From the NCBI RefSeq assembly GCF_013285385.1, contig NZ_CP054212.1:3968001-4032000 (forward strand): a stretch of 64,000 nucleotides of DNA. The letters are read 5' to 3'. The notes below the pieces were generated by a model. That model searched no databases, was not told where the DNA came from, and saw only the letters and a program-made list of their open reading frames with translations. A program made the translations under genes and the position numbers. The stretch comes from Paramixta manurensis. Its GTDB lineage: Bacteria; Pseudomonadota; Gammaproteobacteria; Enterobacterales; Enterobacteriaceae. Below are positions 51,638 through 61,131 of the stretch, piece by piece. The stretch's first letter is position 1. Every line of letters begins with the position of its first letter.

Positions 51638-52669
51638 TCAGAACGTCAACTGCACTTTGGCGGCCTGTTGCTTATCGCCGGCAAAAACCAGCGCCGCATC
51701 AATATCCTGCCAATGGTACTCACCGCTAAATAGCGGTAACGGGTTCACCGTGCCGTTGCCCAACCACTCGACGGCGGTATTGAATTCATGGGTAAAACGG
51801 AAAGATCCCACCAGCTTGATCTCTTTGGCGATCAGCGTCATTAGCGGAAATGCAGGAACCGCGCCGCCCATGCCAACCTGAACTAATGTCCCTCTGGCGC
51901 GAGTGACCTCCAGGCAACGCTGGAGTGATGCCGGGTGCCCCGATGCCTCAAACGCCACGTCAAAATAGCCTTTCTCGGCCAGATAAGGCGAAAAATCACC
52001 GCTGGCGGCGTGCAATGTCGCGGTAGCGCCCATCTGCTTCGCCAGATCAAGCGCTCGCTCGCTCAGGTCAGTACAGATGATTTCGCGCGCGCCGTGGGCT
52101 TTTGCCGCTGCCGCGATCAGGCAACCAATTGGCCCAACGCCCGAGATGAACACCGTCTTATCGCGCAGTTCGCCCGCCTGGTTGGCGGCGTGAATACAAA
52201 CCGCCAGCGGCTCGGCGAAAACCATCACCTTGTCATCCGCTTCGCTGGCAAAAGGAATGCATTGATTACTGGCAACCACTTTATATTGCGTAAACCCCCC
52301 ATCGACGTGCGGGGTGTACATTGCGCTGCCAAAAAAGCGCATGGTGGTACATTGGTTCTCTTCGCCCGCCAGGCAATATTTACACTGACCGCAGGGTTTC
52401 GAGGGATTGATGGCGACTTTTTGCTCGGGTTTCAGCGCCGGATCGTCGCTTTTCACCACATAGCCAATCACTTCATGGCCGAGGATCATCGGCATTTTCA
52501 CTTCATAGCTTCCGACCTTACCTTCCTGGTAATAGTGCAAATCGGAACCACAAATACCGCCGCGCGTAATTCGCACCAGGGTGCCGGTGCCATCGTAGTC
52601 GAGCTGCTGGGTAATGACCTCGACCTCTTCTTTTCCCTTAATCATGCAGGATTGCGTTTCAACGTTCAT
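51638..52669 (-). CDS. idnD: L-idonate 5-dehydrogenase
   Basis: 343-aa zinc-dependent medium-chain dehydrogenase that oxidises L-idonate to 5-ketogluconate. Visible are the catalytic zinc Cys in TRGGICGSDLHYYQEGKVG, GHEVIGYV, the four structural-zinc cysteines in CGQCKYCLAGEENQC, and the nucleotide-binding GVGPIGCLIAAAAKAHG. First gene of idnD-idnO-idnT; the CRP and GntR/IdnR-like sites lie 65-115 bp upstream. Its regulator (idnR or gntR) is not in the window. Confidence 0.94.
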   Translation of the reverse strand: MNVETQSCMIKGKEEVEVITQQLDYDGTGTLVRITRGGICGSDLHYYQEGKVGSYEVKMPMILGHEVIGYVVKSDDPALKPEQKVAINPSKPCGQCKYCLAGEENQCTTMRFFGSAMYTPHVDGGFTQYKVVASNQCIPFASEADDKVMVFAEPLAVCIHAANQAGELRDKTVFISGVGPIGCLIAAAAKAHGAREIICTDLSERALDLAKQMGATATLHAASGDFSPYLAEKGYFDVAFEASGHPASLQRCLEVTRARGTLVQVGMGGAVPAFPLMTLIAKEIKLVGSFRFTHEFNTAVEWLGNGTVNPLPLFSGEYHWQDIDAALVFAGDKQQAAKVQLTF

Positions 52670-52733
52670 GACGATGATAACCTCGTAGCGTTACAGTCTG
52701 TGGCACATGAAACCGTTTTCGCCACTATTAAAA

Positions 52734-52749
52734 TGTGAAACAGATCACC
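52734..52749 (-). promoter_or_regulatory. CRP-cAMP site upstream of idnD
   Basis: TGTGA-AACAGA-TCACC matches the CRP core TGTGAN6TCACA at all but one base, about 65 bp before the idnD start. Predicts catabolite activation of the operon. It also lies upstream of the divergent fadH, 200 bp away. Confidence 0.72.
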
Positions 52750-52769
52750 GAAATTAGAGTTACAGAGCA

Positions 52770-52785
52770 ATGTTACCGATAACGT
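52770..52785 (-). promoter_or_regulatory. GntR/IdnR-type operator upstream of idnD
   Basis: ATGTTACCGATAACGT has the LacI-family gluconate-regulator form ATGTTA-N4-TAACAT with two mismatches in one half. It lies upstream of the CRP site. In E. coli both GntR and IdnR act on such sites; in which direction here is not known. Confidence 0.6.
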
Positions 52786-52950
52786 TAGCGCCATAAACAT
52801 TACAGACTCGCCGAACGGAAATCTTGGCTTTGATGCACTTTTATGACCCGCCTCACAGCTTATTCGCTCTCCCCTTTCTTTCTTTATCCCAACGGCTACA
52901 GTCAACTCATCCGACCACATAACATTTTTATTACATTCACGGTGAGCAGT

Positions 52951-54972
52951 ATGTCGCGTTCCACGCCTTCTCTGTTTGACCCGCTGGACTTGGGGTTTAC
53001 CCGGCTCAAAAATCGCGTATTGATGGGCTCAATGCATACCGGGCTGGAAGAACATTCCGATGGCCCGGCGCGGCTGGCGGCCTTTTATGCCGAACGTGCG
53101 CGCGCTGGCGTAGCGCTGATTGTCACCGGTGGAATTGCCCCTTCACCGGAAGGTGTGGTGATCGCTGGCGGCTCGGTCCTTAATCATGAGCGTCAATTAG
53201 CGGGTCATCGGACGGTCACCGACGCGGTACACCAGGCGGAGGGAAAAATCGCCCTGCAAATTCTGCACGCAGGCCGCTATAGCTATCAGCCGGGGCTGGT
53301 TGCGCCCTCAGCGCTCCAGGCGCCGATCAACCCTTTTCAACCGCACGCGTTGACGCACGATCAAATCCTCACGCTGATTAGCGATTTCGCGCGTTGTGCG
53401 AAATTAGCGCAGCAAGCGGGCTATGACGGCGTAGAAATTATGGGGTCGGAGGGCTATTTAATTAACCAGTTCCTTACTCCACGCACCAATCGACGGGAGG
53501 ATGAATGGGGCGGCGATTTTTCGCGTCGTATGCGCTTCGCCGTTGATATTGTGCGCGCGGTCCGCCAGGCGGTTGGTGGTGATTTTATTATTATCTATCG
53601 CCTGTCAATGATCGACTTAGTGGACGAGGGCAACACGTTGGCGGAGACCATCACCCTCGCCCGCGCCATTGAAGAGGCGGGCGCGACGTTAATTAATAGC
53701 GGCATCGGCTGGCATGAGGCGCGCATCCCCACCATTGCCACCTCAGTGCCACGTGCGGCCTTTGGCTGGGTGACACGTGAGCTACGCCAGCATCTCTCTC
53801 TACCGTTGATCGCCACCAACCGCATCAACCACCCGGCCGTCGCGCAGACGCTGCTGGATGAGGGTTGTGCCGATATGGTTTCCATGGCGCGCCCGCTACT
53901 GGCCGATGCCGAATTCGTGCGTAAAGCTCAGGAAGGTCGCGTCGATGAGATCAATACCTGCATTGGGTGTAACCAGGCCTGCCTTGACCAGATTTTTGCC
54001 GGAAAAGTGACCTCCTGCCTGGTGAACCCCCGCGCCTGCCATGAAACCCTGATGCCGATACAACCGGCGCAACAGGCCAAATCGTTGGCGGTAATCGGCG
54101 CAGGCCCGGCCGGAATGGCCTTCGCGGTTAACGCCGCGCAGCGCGGTCATCACGTCACACTATTTGATGCCGCCAGCGAGATCGGCGGTCAGTTCAATAT
54201 TGCCCGGCAAATCCCCGGCAAGGAGGAGTTCAACGAAACGCTACGCTATTTTCGGCGCCAGATGGTGCTACACGGCGTGACGCTACGTCTAAATCAATGG
54301 GTGGAGAGCGAAATGTTAGCGGCATTTGATGAAGTGATTCTTGCCAGCGGCATTTTGCCCCGCCTCCCGGCGATTGAAGGTATCGATCATCCTAAAGTGC
54401 TGAGCTATCTTGACGTGCTGCGTGATAAGCAGCCGGTCGGCAAGCGCGTGGCGATTATTGGCGCAGGCGGCATTGGTTTTGATACCGCTGAATATCTGTG
54501 TCAGGCACCGCGTGACGGCCAACAAGCAGTGGCTGAGTTTTGTGCCGAATGGGGAATTGATACCACCTTACAACACCGTGGCGGCCTAACGCACCCGCGC
54601 CTTCCCGCCAGCCAGCGGCAAATTTGGTTACTTCAGCGTAAAGCGGGCAAACCCGGCGCGACATTAGGCAAAACTACCGGTTGGATCCATCGCGCCAGCC
54701 TGCAGGCGCACGGCGTGAAAATGTGGGGCGGCATACACTACCAGCGCATCGATGATGAAGGTTTGCATCTGCTGCGCGATGGCGAACCGCTGGTATTAGC
54801 GGTGGATAATGTGGTGATTTGCGCCGGTCAGGAGCCCAACCGTACCTTGGTTGAAGCGTTACGCCAGCAAGGTAAGCCGCTGCATATTATTGGCGGGGCC
54901 GACGTGGCGCTGGAGCTTGACGCCCGCCGGGCGATTGCGCAAGGCACTGAGTTGGCATTAAACCTTGGCTAA
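52951..54972 (+). CDS. fadH: 2,4-dienoyl-CoA reductase (NADPH)
   Basis: 673-aa iron-sulfur flavoenzyme that reduces 2,4-dienoyl-CoA during beta-oxidation of unsaturated fatty acids. The N-terminal OYE-type TIM barrel (about residues 1-360; GYDGVEIMGSEGYLINQFL) binds FMN. The 4Fe-4S cluster cysteines are in CIGCNQACLDQIFAGKVTSC. The C-terminal FAD- and NADPH-binding parts show VIGAGPAGMAFA and IGAGGIGFDTAEYL. The start at MSRSTPSLFDPLDLGF agrees with E. coli length; the earlier frame has no homology. Confidence 0.96.
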   Translation: MSRSTPSLFDPLDLGFTRLKNRVLMGSMHTGLEEHSDGPARLAAFYAERARAGVALIVTGGIAPSPEGVVIAGGSVLNHERQLAGHRTVTDAVHQAEGKIALQILHAGRYSYQPGLVAPSALQAPINPFQPHALTHDQILTLISDFARCAKLAQQAGYDGVEIMGSEGYLINQFLTPRTNRREDEWGGDFSRRMRFAVDIVRAVRQAVGGDFIIIYRLSMIDLVDEGNTLAETITLARAIEEAGATLINSGIGWHEARIPTIATSVPRAAFGWVTRELRQHLSLPLIATNRINHPAVAQTLLDEGCADMVSMARPLLADAEFVRKAQEGRVDEINTCIGCNQACLDQIFAGKVTSCLVNPRACHETLMPIQPAQQAKSLAVIGAGPAGMAFAVNAAQRGHHVTLFDAASEIGGQFNIARQIPGKEEFNETLRYFRRQMVLHGVTLRLNQWVESEMLAAFDEVILASGILPRLPAIEGIDHPKVLSYLDVLRDKQPVGKRVAIIGAGGIGFDTAEYLCQAPRDGQQAVAEFCAEWGIDTTLQHRGGLTHPRLPASQRQIWLLQRKAGKPGATLGKTTGWIHRASLQAHGVKMWGGIHYQRIDDEGLHLLRDGEPLVLAVDNVVICAGQEPNRTLVEALRQQGKPLHIIGGADVALELDARRAIAQGTELALNLG

Positions 54973-55001
54973 GCGGAGCCGAACAAGGTTCCGCAGCACG
55001 A

Positions 55002-56129
55002 TTAACGCAGTTTCACCGAGCGTAAAATCACAAACTTCTGGTTACTTGCCACCGTGGTACAGTTGCCGAAGAGTTTTTTCATTTTGCGATAATAATCGAG
55101 ATGACGATTACCGACGATACGTAACTCGCCGCCATATTGCAGGCAACGGCGCGCATCGCGCAACATCTGCCAGGCAATATGGTCAGTCAGGGCATGTTGT
55201 TGATGAAACGGCGGATTACACAATACAGCATGGAGCCGGTCTGGTGGAAAACCGCTTAACGCATTGTTGACGCTGAAATGGCTGCGTGCCAAATCGGCCG
55301 GGCGGTTGGTTTCAACATTGATACGACTGGAGGCGACCGCCATCCACGACTCATCCACAAAATGCACTTCCGCCTGCGGATTTTTCTCCAGCGCCAGCAG
55401 GCCGATGATGCCGTTTCCGCAACCCAAATCGACAATTTCTCCGGCAATATTTTCCGGTAGATGTTGCATAAAAAAACGTGCGCCAATATCCAACCCGCTG
55501 CGCGAAAAAACGTTGGCGTGATTATGGATCTGATAGGCGCTACCTTCCAATGGCCAGACCAGCGTTTCCGCCTGTGATGTTAGCGCCGGCGCGCTAAAGT
55601 GACTATATACCAGACGCGACTTTTTCCACGCCAGCGAGGTTTTGGTCTCACCCAGAATCGTTTCAAACAGTTGCAAGGTCGAACGGTGCACGTCTTTCGC
55701 CTTGGCTCCGGCGATAATCACCGTATCCGGCGTCACCACTTCACGCAATGCGCGTAACTGCTGCTCTAACAGCGCCAGCGTTTTAGGAATTTTAATTAAG
55801 ACACAACCGGGCGCCTGCGGTAACGCGGCCAGGCTATCAAGCTGCGTTACATTATCCTCATTTAGCCCGTTAAGACGCAGGTTTTGGCGCGTCGCCTGTT
55901 GGCTAATCCATGAGTCGCTAACGCTGAACAACGGACGTTCGCTTAACGCGCAGGCCAACGCGCCGAAGCTGTCATTAAAAACCAGCAACGGGCCGCGATC
56001 GACGGCTGGCAGCGTTTGTTGCAAGAGATATTCATCTGTCGCGTCCCAGGCCTGTAATGGGCTCTCTTCATTCATTGCTGGGAAGCGCTGCAACGTTAGC
56101 GTGCGGTTGCTCAGTTCAAGTTGGCTCAT
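55002..56129 (-). CDS. rlmG: 23S rRNA (guanine1835-N2)-methyltransferase RlmG
   Basis: 375-aa AdoMet-dependent rRNA methyltransferase. The N-terminal half is a degenerate copy of the fold used for RNA binding; the C-terminal half carries the SAM motif EIVDLGCGNGIIG and the catalytic NPPFHQQHALTD. It modifies G1835 of naked 23S rRNA. GGAG 5 bases before the ATG at 56129 (MSQLELSN) fixes the start. Located between fadH and ygjP as in E. coli. Confidence 0.94.
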   Translation of the reverse strand: MSQLELSNRTLTLQRFPAMNEESPLQAWDATDEYLLQQTLPAVDRGPLLVFNDSFGALACALSERPLFSVSDSWISQQATRQNLRLNGLNEDNVTQLDSLAALPQAPGCVLIKIPKTLALLEQQLRALREVVTPDTVIIAGAKAKDVHRSTLQLFETILGETKTSLAWKKSRLVYSHFSAPALTSQAETLVWPLEGSAYQIHNHANVFSRSGLDIGARFFMQHLPENIAGEIVDLGCGNGIIGLLALEKNPQAEVHFVDESWMAVASSRINVETNRPADLARSHFSVNNALSGFPPDRLHAVLCNPPFHQQHALTDHIAWQMLRDARRCLQYGGELRIVGNRHLDYYRKMKKLFGNCTTVASNQKFVILRSVKLR

Positions 56130-56186
56130 GGAATCTCCGGCGTGGTACACTTTCTGCGTCTCTGCTCCCGCAAACGGGGACGCAAG

Positions 56187-56210
56187 TATACCCTAAATAG
56201 TTCGAGTTGC
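56187..56210. repeat. Dispersed repeat, copy C (truncated)
   Basis: TATACCCTAAATAGTTCGAG followed by TTGC, matching the end of the dispersed repeat in copies A, B and D on one side only. The rest is lost, so it is a solo end in the rlmG-ygjP divergent gap. Confidence 0.55.
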
Positions 56211-56243
56211 CGGGGATAATGCTCTTTTTGCCAGGGTCACCCA

Positions 56244-56747
56244 ATGTCGTCATTAATTTATCTACAAGGCTATCCGGAAACGCTGCTCACGCAGGTGCAA
56301 GTTCTGATCGACCAACAACGTTTGGGCGAAGTGCTGCAAAAGCGCTATCCCGACACGCATGCAATTAACAGCGATAAAGCCTTATATGCGTATGCGCTTG
56401 ACCTGAAGAACCGTCACCTACGCAATGCCGCGCCGCTGAACAAGGTCGCTTACGACAACAAAATTAAAGTGATGAAGCATGCGCTAGGGCTCCACACCGC
56501 GGTCTCACGCGTGCAAGGCGGCAAGCTCAAAGCCAAGGCGGAGATTCGCGTAGCGACCATTTTTAAACAGGCGCCGGAAGCTTTTCTGCGTATGATTGTG
56601 GTTCATGAATTGGCGCATATAAAAGAGAAACAGCATAACAAAGCGTTTTATCAGCTCTGTTGTCACATGGAGCCACACTATCATCAGCTCGAATTTGATA
56701 CGCGCCTGTGGCTAACCGAGCAGGCGCTGCACGGAAATGTCGGGTAG
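56244..56747 (+). CDS. ygjP: YgjP-family metal-dependent hydrolase
   Basis: 167-aa DUF45/WLM-type zinc protein. The gluzincin motif is visible: VVHELAHIKEKQH, with HELAH as metal-binding and a downstream conserved CCHMEPHYHQLEFD. E. coli YgjP hydrolyses UTP and other nucleoside triphosphates in vitro, though the family fold is that of a metallopeptidase. Divergent from rlmG, as in E. coli. Confidence 0.92.
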   Translation: MSSLIYLQGYPETLLTQVQVLIDQQRLGEVLQKRYPDTHAINSDKALYAYALDLKNRHLRNAAPLNKVAYDNKIKVMKHALGLHTAVSRVQGGKLKAKAEIRVATIFKQAPEAFLRMIVVHELAHIKEKQHNKAFYQLCCHMEPHYHQLEFDTRLWLTEQALHGNVG

Positions 56748-56776
56748 CGTTCCTCTTTTCCTTATCCTCTATCAAG

Positions 56777-56813
56777 ATAGCTAACAGCTATCACAATATT
56801 CATCCGTTACGAT
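56777..56813 (+). promoter_or_regulatory. OxyR-like site upstream of katG
   Basis: ATAG-CTAACAG-CTAT (56777-56791) is a perfect half of the OxyR pattern ATAG-N7-CTAT. After another 7 bases come TTCA-N7-CGAT (56799-56813), a weak second half. About 200 bp before the katG start, so it fits OxyR activation, but the distance and weak half leave doubt. Confidence 0.5.
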
Positions 56814-57004
56814 TATCGATCCGTCGCTAAACTTCTTAAGATTGCAGGGTTATTTAACGCCGAAAACTGTATCCGACATTTTAAAAATACGGTTCGGTAC
56901 AATGTCACGAGCCCGACGACATCCTTTCATCACTCCATGCCAGCGGCGATTCCGGACGGTGGATATCCGGTAAGGCAAGGCATATTGAGCACAGGTAGCG
57001 ACGT

Positions 57005-59197
57005 ATGAGCACTGAAAGCAAATGCCCTTTTTCCGGCAACGGAAATAAACCGACCTCACCAAGCGGCACCACTAATCGTGATTGGTGGCCAAACCAACTC
57101 AGCCTAAAAATTCTGCATCAGCACTCTTCCCTTTCCGATCCAATGGAAGCGGGCTTTAACTATGCTGAGGCATTTAATAGCCTTGATTTGGCAGCGGTGA
57201 AAAAAGATTTGCACGCGCTGATGACCGATTCTCAATCCTGGTGGCCGGCAGACTTTGGTCACTATGGCCCGTTGTTCATTCGTATGGCCTGGCACAGCGC
57301 CGGGACTTATCGTACCGGTGATGGCCGTGGCGGCGCTGGAGCGGGTCAGCAACGCTTTGCTCCGCTTAACAGTTGGCCTGATAACGTTAACCTTGATAAG
57401 GCGCGCCGCCTGTTATGGCCGATCAAGCAAAAATATGGCCGTAAGATTTCTTGGGCCGACCTGATGATCCTGACCGGTAACGTGGCTCTGGAATCCATGG
57501 GGTTCAAGACCTTTGGCTTCGCCGGTGGACGTGCCGATGTCTGGGAGCCGGAAGAGGATGTCTATTGGGGAACCGAAACCACCTGGCTGGGCGGCGACAA
57601 ACGTTATTCTGGCGAGCGCGATCTGGAAAAACCGCTGGCGGCGGTACAAATGGGGCTGATCTACGTTAACCCCGAAGGGCCGAACGGCAATCCCGACCCA
57701 ATTGCCGCCGCGCGTGATATTCGTGACACTTTCGCCCGTATGGCGATGAACGACGAAGAAACCGTGGCGCTAATCGCAGGTGGCCATACTTTTGGTAAGA
57801 CGCACGGCGCGGGTGATGCAGCGTTGGTTGGTGTCGAACCGGAAGCAGCCGGTATTGAACAACAGGGTTTAGGCTGGAAAAGCGCCTTTGGCAGCGGTCA
57901 TAGCGGCGATACGATTGGTAGCGGCCTGGAAGTGACCTGGACGCAAACGCCGACGCAGTGGAGTAATTACTTTTTCCAGAACCTGTTCGGCTACGAATGG
58001 GAACTGACCAAAAGCCCGGCGGGCGCCCATCAATGGCAGCCGAAAGATGGCGCCGGCGCCGGTGAAATCCCGGACGCGCATGACACAACTAAACGCCATG
58101 TGCCGACCATGCTCACCACCGACCTTTCGCTGCGGTTTGATCCGGCCTATGAAAAAATCTCACGCCGCTTCTATGAAAACCCGCAAGAGTTTGCGGATGC
58201 TTTTGCCCGTGCATGGTTTAAGCTGACTCACCGTGATATGGGCCCGCGTGCGCTGTATCTCGGCCCGGAAGTGCCGACGGAAGAGCTGATTTGGCAAGAT
58301 CCGATTCCAGCGGTCGACCATGTGTTGATTGATGAATTAGACATTGAGAGTCTGAAGAGCAAAATTCTGGCAACCGGTTTACCTGGTTCGCAGTTAGTGG
58401 CGACGGCCTGGGCTTCTGCTTCTACCTTCCGCGGTTCTGATAAACGCGGCGGGGCAAACGGCGCTCGCATACGTTTGGCGCCGCAGAAAGACTGGGAAGT
58501 TAACCAACCGGCACAGTTGGCGCAAGTATTACAAAGCCTTGAAAACATCCGCACGGCATTTAACGCCGCGCAACCCGGCAACAAAAAGGTTTCACTGGCC
58601 GACCTGATTGTTCTGGCGGGTTGTGCTGGCGTGGAAGAAGCGGCGCGCAATGCCGGGCATCCGGTTCAGGTTCCGTTTACACCGGGCCGTATGGATGCCT
58701 CGCAAGAGCAAACCGACGTTGACTCTTTTGAGGTTATGGAACCGATCGCCGATGGCTTTCGTAACTATCAGAAAGGGAACTACAGCCTGGCGCCTGAAGC
58801 ATTACTGGTGGATAAAGCGCAACAGCTTACTCTGAGCGCGCCAGAAATGACGGTGCTGTTAGGCGGCCTGCGCGTGCTGGATGTTAATGTGGGTCAAAGC
58901 CGTCATGGCGTATTCACCCAGCATCCGCAGGCGCTGACTAACGACTTCTTCGTCAATCTGCTGGATATGGGTACCGAGTGGAAACCGGCGGGTAACGGCG
59001 TGTTTGAAGGGCGCGATCGCAACTCCGGCGAACTGAAATGGACGGCAACGCGTGTCGATCTGATTTTCGGTTCTCATTCACAACTGCGCGCCTTAGCCGA
59101 AGTGTATGGCAGCGTAGATGCCCGGGCGAGCTTCGTGCGTGATTTTGTCGCCGTCTGGAACAAAGTGATGAACCTGGATCGTTTTGACCTGGCGTAA
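57005..59197 (+). CDS. katG: Catalase-peroxidase KatG
   Basis: 730-aa bifunctional haem catalase-peroxidase that removes hydrogen peroxide in the cytosol. The distal Arg-Trp-His are in IRMAWHSAGTYR (about residues 100-111), the cross-linked Tyr is in LIYVNPEGPNG and the Met in VEVTW region downstream, and the proximal haem His is in IAGGHTFGKTHGA (about residue 265). The C-terminal half is the inactive duplicate domain. In E. coli katG lies elsewhere, so it is inserted here between ygjP and the ClC/ygjR block. Upstream bears an OxyR-like site. Confidence 0.97.
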   Translation: MSTESKCPFSGNGNKPTSPSGTTNRDWWPNQLSLKILHQHSSLSDPMEAGFNYAEAFNSLDLAAVKKDLHALMTDSQSWWPADFGHYGPLFIRMAWHSAGTYRTGDGRGGAGAGQQRFAPLNSWPDNVNLDKARRLLWPIKQKYGRKISWADLMILTGNVALESMGFKTFGFAGGRADVWEPEEDVYWGTETTWLGGDKRYSGERDLEKPLAAVQMGLIYVNPEGPNGNPDPIAAARDIRDTFARMAMNDEETVALIAGGHTFGKTHGAGDAALVGVEPEAAGIEQQGLGWKSAFGSGHSGDTIGSGLEVTWTQTPTQWSNYFFQNLFGYEWELTKSPAGAHQWQPKDGAGAGEIPDAHDTTKRHVPTMLTTDLSLRFDPAYEKISRRFYENPQEFADAFARAWFKLTHRDMGPRALYLGPEVPTEELIWQDPIPAVDHVLIDELDIESLKSKILATGLPGSQLVATAWASASTFRGSDKRGGANGARIRLAPQKDWEVNQPAQLAQVLQSLENIRTAFNAAQPGNKKVSLADLIVLAGCAGVEEAARNAGHPVQVPFTPGRMDASQEQTDVDSFEVMEPIADGFRNYQKGNYSLAPEALLVDKAQQLTLSAPEMTVLLGGLRVLDVNVGQSRHGVFTQHPQALTNDFFVNLLDMGTEWKPAGNGVFEGRDRNSGELKWTATRVDLIFGSHSQLRALAEVYGSVDARASFVRDFVAVWNKVMNLDRFDLA

Positions 59198-59226
59198 ACC
59201 AGCCCAGAGCAGCTAGCCTGCCACCT

Positions 59227-59256
59227 ACGCCACTCTTCGGCCCCCGGAGAGTGGCG
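59227..59256. terminator. Strong hairpin between katG and the ClC gene
   Basis: ACGCCACTCTTCGG / CCGGAGAGTGGCGT, a 14-bp stem with one G-U pair, between convergent stops. No U-tract; probable bidirectional terminator. Confidence 0.72.
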
Positions 59257-59278
59257 TGACTCGCGCCGATGATCACCA

Positions 59279-60967
59279 TTAAATAAACGCTTTCGCCTGT
59301 TGAATAAGGCTGGTTTTGGTCAACGCGCCCATAAATTTACGCTCCTGAGGGTTGTTCAACACGGGCAGGCGCTCCAGCGTGACCTGCGCAAATGCCTCCC
59401 AGCCTTCGCGAATGGTTTGATACTGATATACACAGGGGAAGTTTTCATCCATGACCTGGCTAACTGGCGAGTCCAGCGTCAGTTCATGCTCAAGAATTTT
59501 GTGTGAAATATCGTGGATCGAGACCACACCAAGAAATTGCTCCTGCGCATTGATGATGTAAACGAAGCGTTCGCGTTTTAAGGAGCTGACTGCCAACGCC
59601 TTACCCACCGATTCATGCGGTTGTAATGCCGCGCCGGAGACGATGAACTGCGCGATAATGCCATTATCAAAATCAACCCAGGCATCGGCACGGCTAAAGT
59701 GACGAGTGACAACCGGATAGCTACTGGTGGTCTGCAGGCGGTAAACCACCATTGCGGCAAGCACGGCGGCAATCATTACCGGAAATAACAGACTGCTGTT
59801 CAGCGTCATTTCCAGCACCATCAACATCGCCATTAATGGCGCCTGGCTCACCGCCGCCAACACCGCCGCCATGCCAACGGCGGCAAATAACAACGCATTA
59901 CCTACCGGCATCCCTAACAACCCGGCGACGGTGGCAACCGATACGCCGAGTAACGCCCCAATCAGCAGTGAAGGGGTAAATAGCCCCCCAACCGCATTGG
60001 AACCCACCGAAAGCGCGGTGGCGAGCAGTTTTAGCACCAGCAACAACAGCAAAGCTTTAAGCAACACGCCACCCGCCATCACCGTCACAATGACTTCGTA
60101 GCCGTTACCCAAAATATCCGTTGACGCAATAGCCAGTATCCCAACGGCAAAACCCCCAATCCCCAACCGCAGCGGAAGGTTGTTAATCCGCGAGAATAAC
60201 TGCTTGCTGCGGCCAATCAGGAAAATAATCAGCCAGCCGGTTACGCCCGCTAATACTCCCACCAGCAGAGTGACCGCCAGTGTCGCCGGGCTTAACTGAA
60301 ATTGCGCTTCGGCAAACGGGTAGATAGCCGAACGAAATCCTAATGACCACATGGTCATTACCGCGACGGCGGAAGAGATGATCAGTGGAATCAGGCGCTG
60401 CAAGGCGGAAATACCAAAAGCGATTTCCGCGACAAAAATCGCCGATGCCAGCGGTGCATGATAAACCGACGCCAGCCCGGCGGCGGCGGCCATCGCCACC
60501 ACGTCGCTATTTTTGAGCGCCAACGACTTGAAACAGTAACGCCCCATCATGCTGCCGCACAGCGCGGCCAGTTGAACCATTGGCCCCTCTTTCCCTACCG
60601 AGGCGCCGCTGCCGATACTGGCGATGGAAGAGAGCGCACGAAATAGTGAGGTTTTCGTTGGCACCGCATCCAACCGGGCGTTGATCACTTCGAGATAATC
60701 AGTTTTCAGCGTCGCGCTACGCTCAAGAGTGGTGGCATAGTTCAGAAAGAAACCGGCAATCACGCCGCCTAAGCCGACAATCAGCGGCCAGCAAAACCAC
60801 GGCCATACCGTCATCGCTTGGGTGATCTCTTGTCCACTATGGAACAACAGGTGGTTAATCAACTCAATAACGCCACGGAACCCCAGCGTCACCAGCGAGG
60901 CGGCGCAGCCGACAGGAACGGCGACCATTACGCTGGTCCAATTCAGTGCATGTTTAGCGACGCTCAC
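59279..60967 (-). CDS. ClC-type chloride/proton antiporter with CBS domains
   Basis: 562-aa ClC transporter. Twelve or more hydrophobic helices; the selectivity-filter motif GSGASVGKEGPMVQ contains the gating Glu of antiporters, and the third motif is present as SNAVGGLFTPSLLIGA. A pair of CBS domains fills the last 130 residues (VSSLKRERFVYIINAQEQF; LERLPVLNNPQERKFMG), unlike E. coli ClcA, which has none; ClcB-like. The start is set at GTG 60967 because of the strong AAGGAAGG just upstream; the ATG at 61021 is longer by 18 codons. An ATGTGA start-stop overlaps the ribosome site. Confidence 0.88.
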   Translation of the reverse strand: MSVAKHALNWTSVMVAVPVGCAASLVTLGFRGVIELINHLLFHSGQEITQAMTVWPWFCWPLIVGLGGVIAGFFLNYATTLERSATLKTDYLEVINARLDAVPTKTSLFRALSSIASIGSGASVGKEGPMVQLAALCGSMMGRYCFKSLALKNSDVVAMAAAAGLASVYHAPLASAIFVAEIAFGISALQRLIPLIISSAVAVMTMWSLGFRSAIYPFAEAQFQLSPATLAVTLLVGVLAGVTGWLIIFLIGRSKQLFSRINNLPLRLGIGGFAVGILAIASTDILGNGYEVIVTVMAGGVLLKALLLLLVLKLLATALSVGSNAVGGLFTPSLLIGALLGVSVATVAGLLGMPVGNALLFAAVGMAAVLAAVSQAPLMAMLMVLEMTLNSSLLFPVMIAAVLAAMVVYRLQTTSSYPVVTRHFSRADAWVDFDNGIIAQFIVSGAALQPHESVGKALAVSSLKRERFVYIINAQEQFLGVVSIHDISHKILEHELTLDSPVSQVMDENFPCVYQYQTIREGWEAFAQVTLERLPVLNNPQERKFMGALTKTSLIQQAKAFI

Positions 60968-61131
60968 ATTCCTTCCTTTCAATGGGTCCGTTACGGAAAC
61001 TTTTCTGCCAGGCAGTATCATATTGGAATGCCGATCGCAGGATCAAATTCCGGCACATTTTACTCATTGCTCTGATTAATCTGCGTGATACTCTGCCCTT
61101 TCCGTTCAGGTTCTGGAGCCAGAAAAAACAT

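Noticed and set aside
51935..52738. 267-aa open frame antisense to idnD
   Set aside because: Shadow of idnD with no ribosome site; the idnD protein is unambiguous.
60982..61131. 50-residue N-terminal extension of YgjR
   Set aside because: The extension overlaps the ClC promoter/leader region and is not similar to the family; MIRFA is the conserved start.
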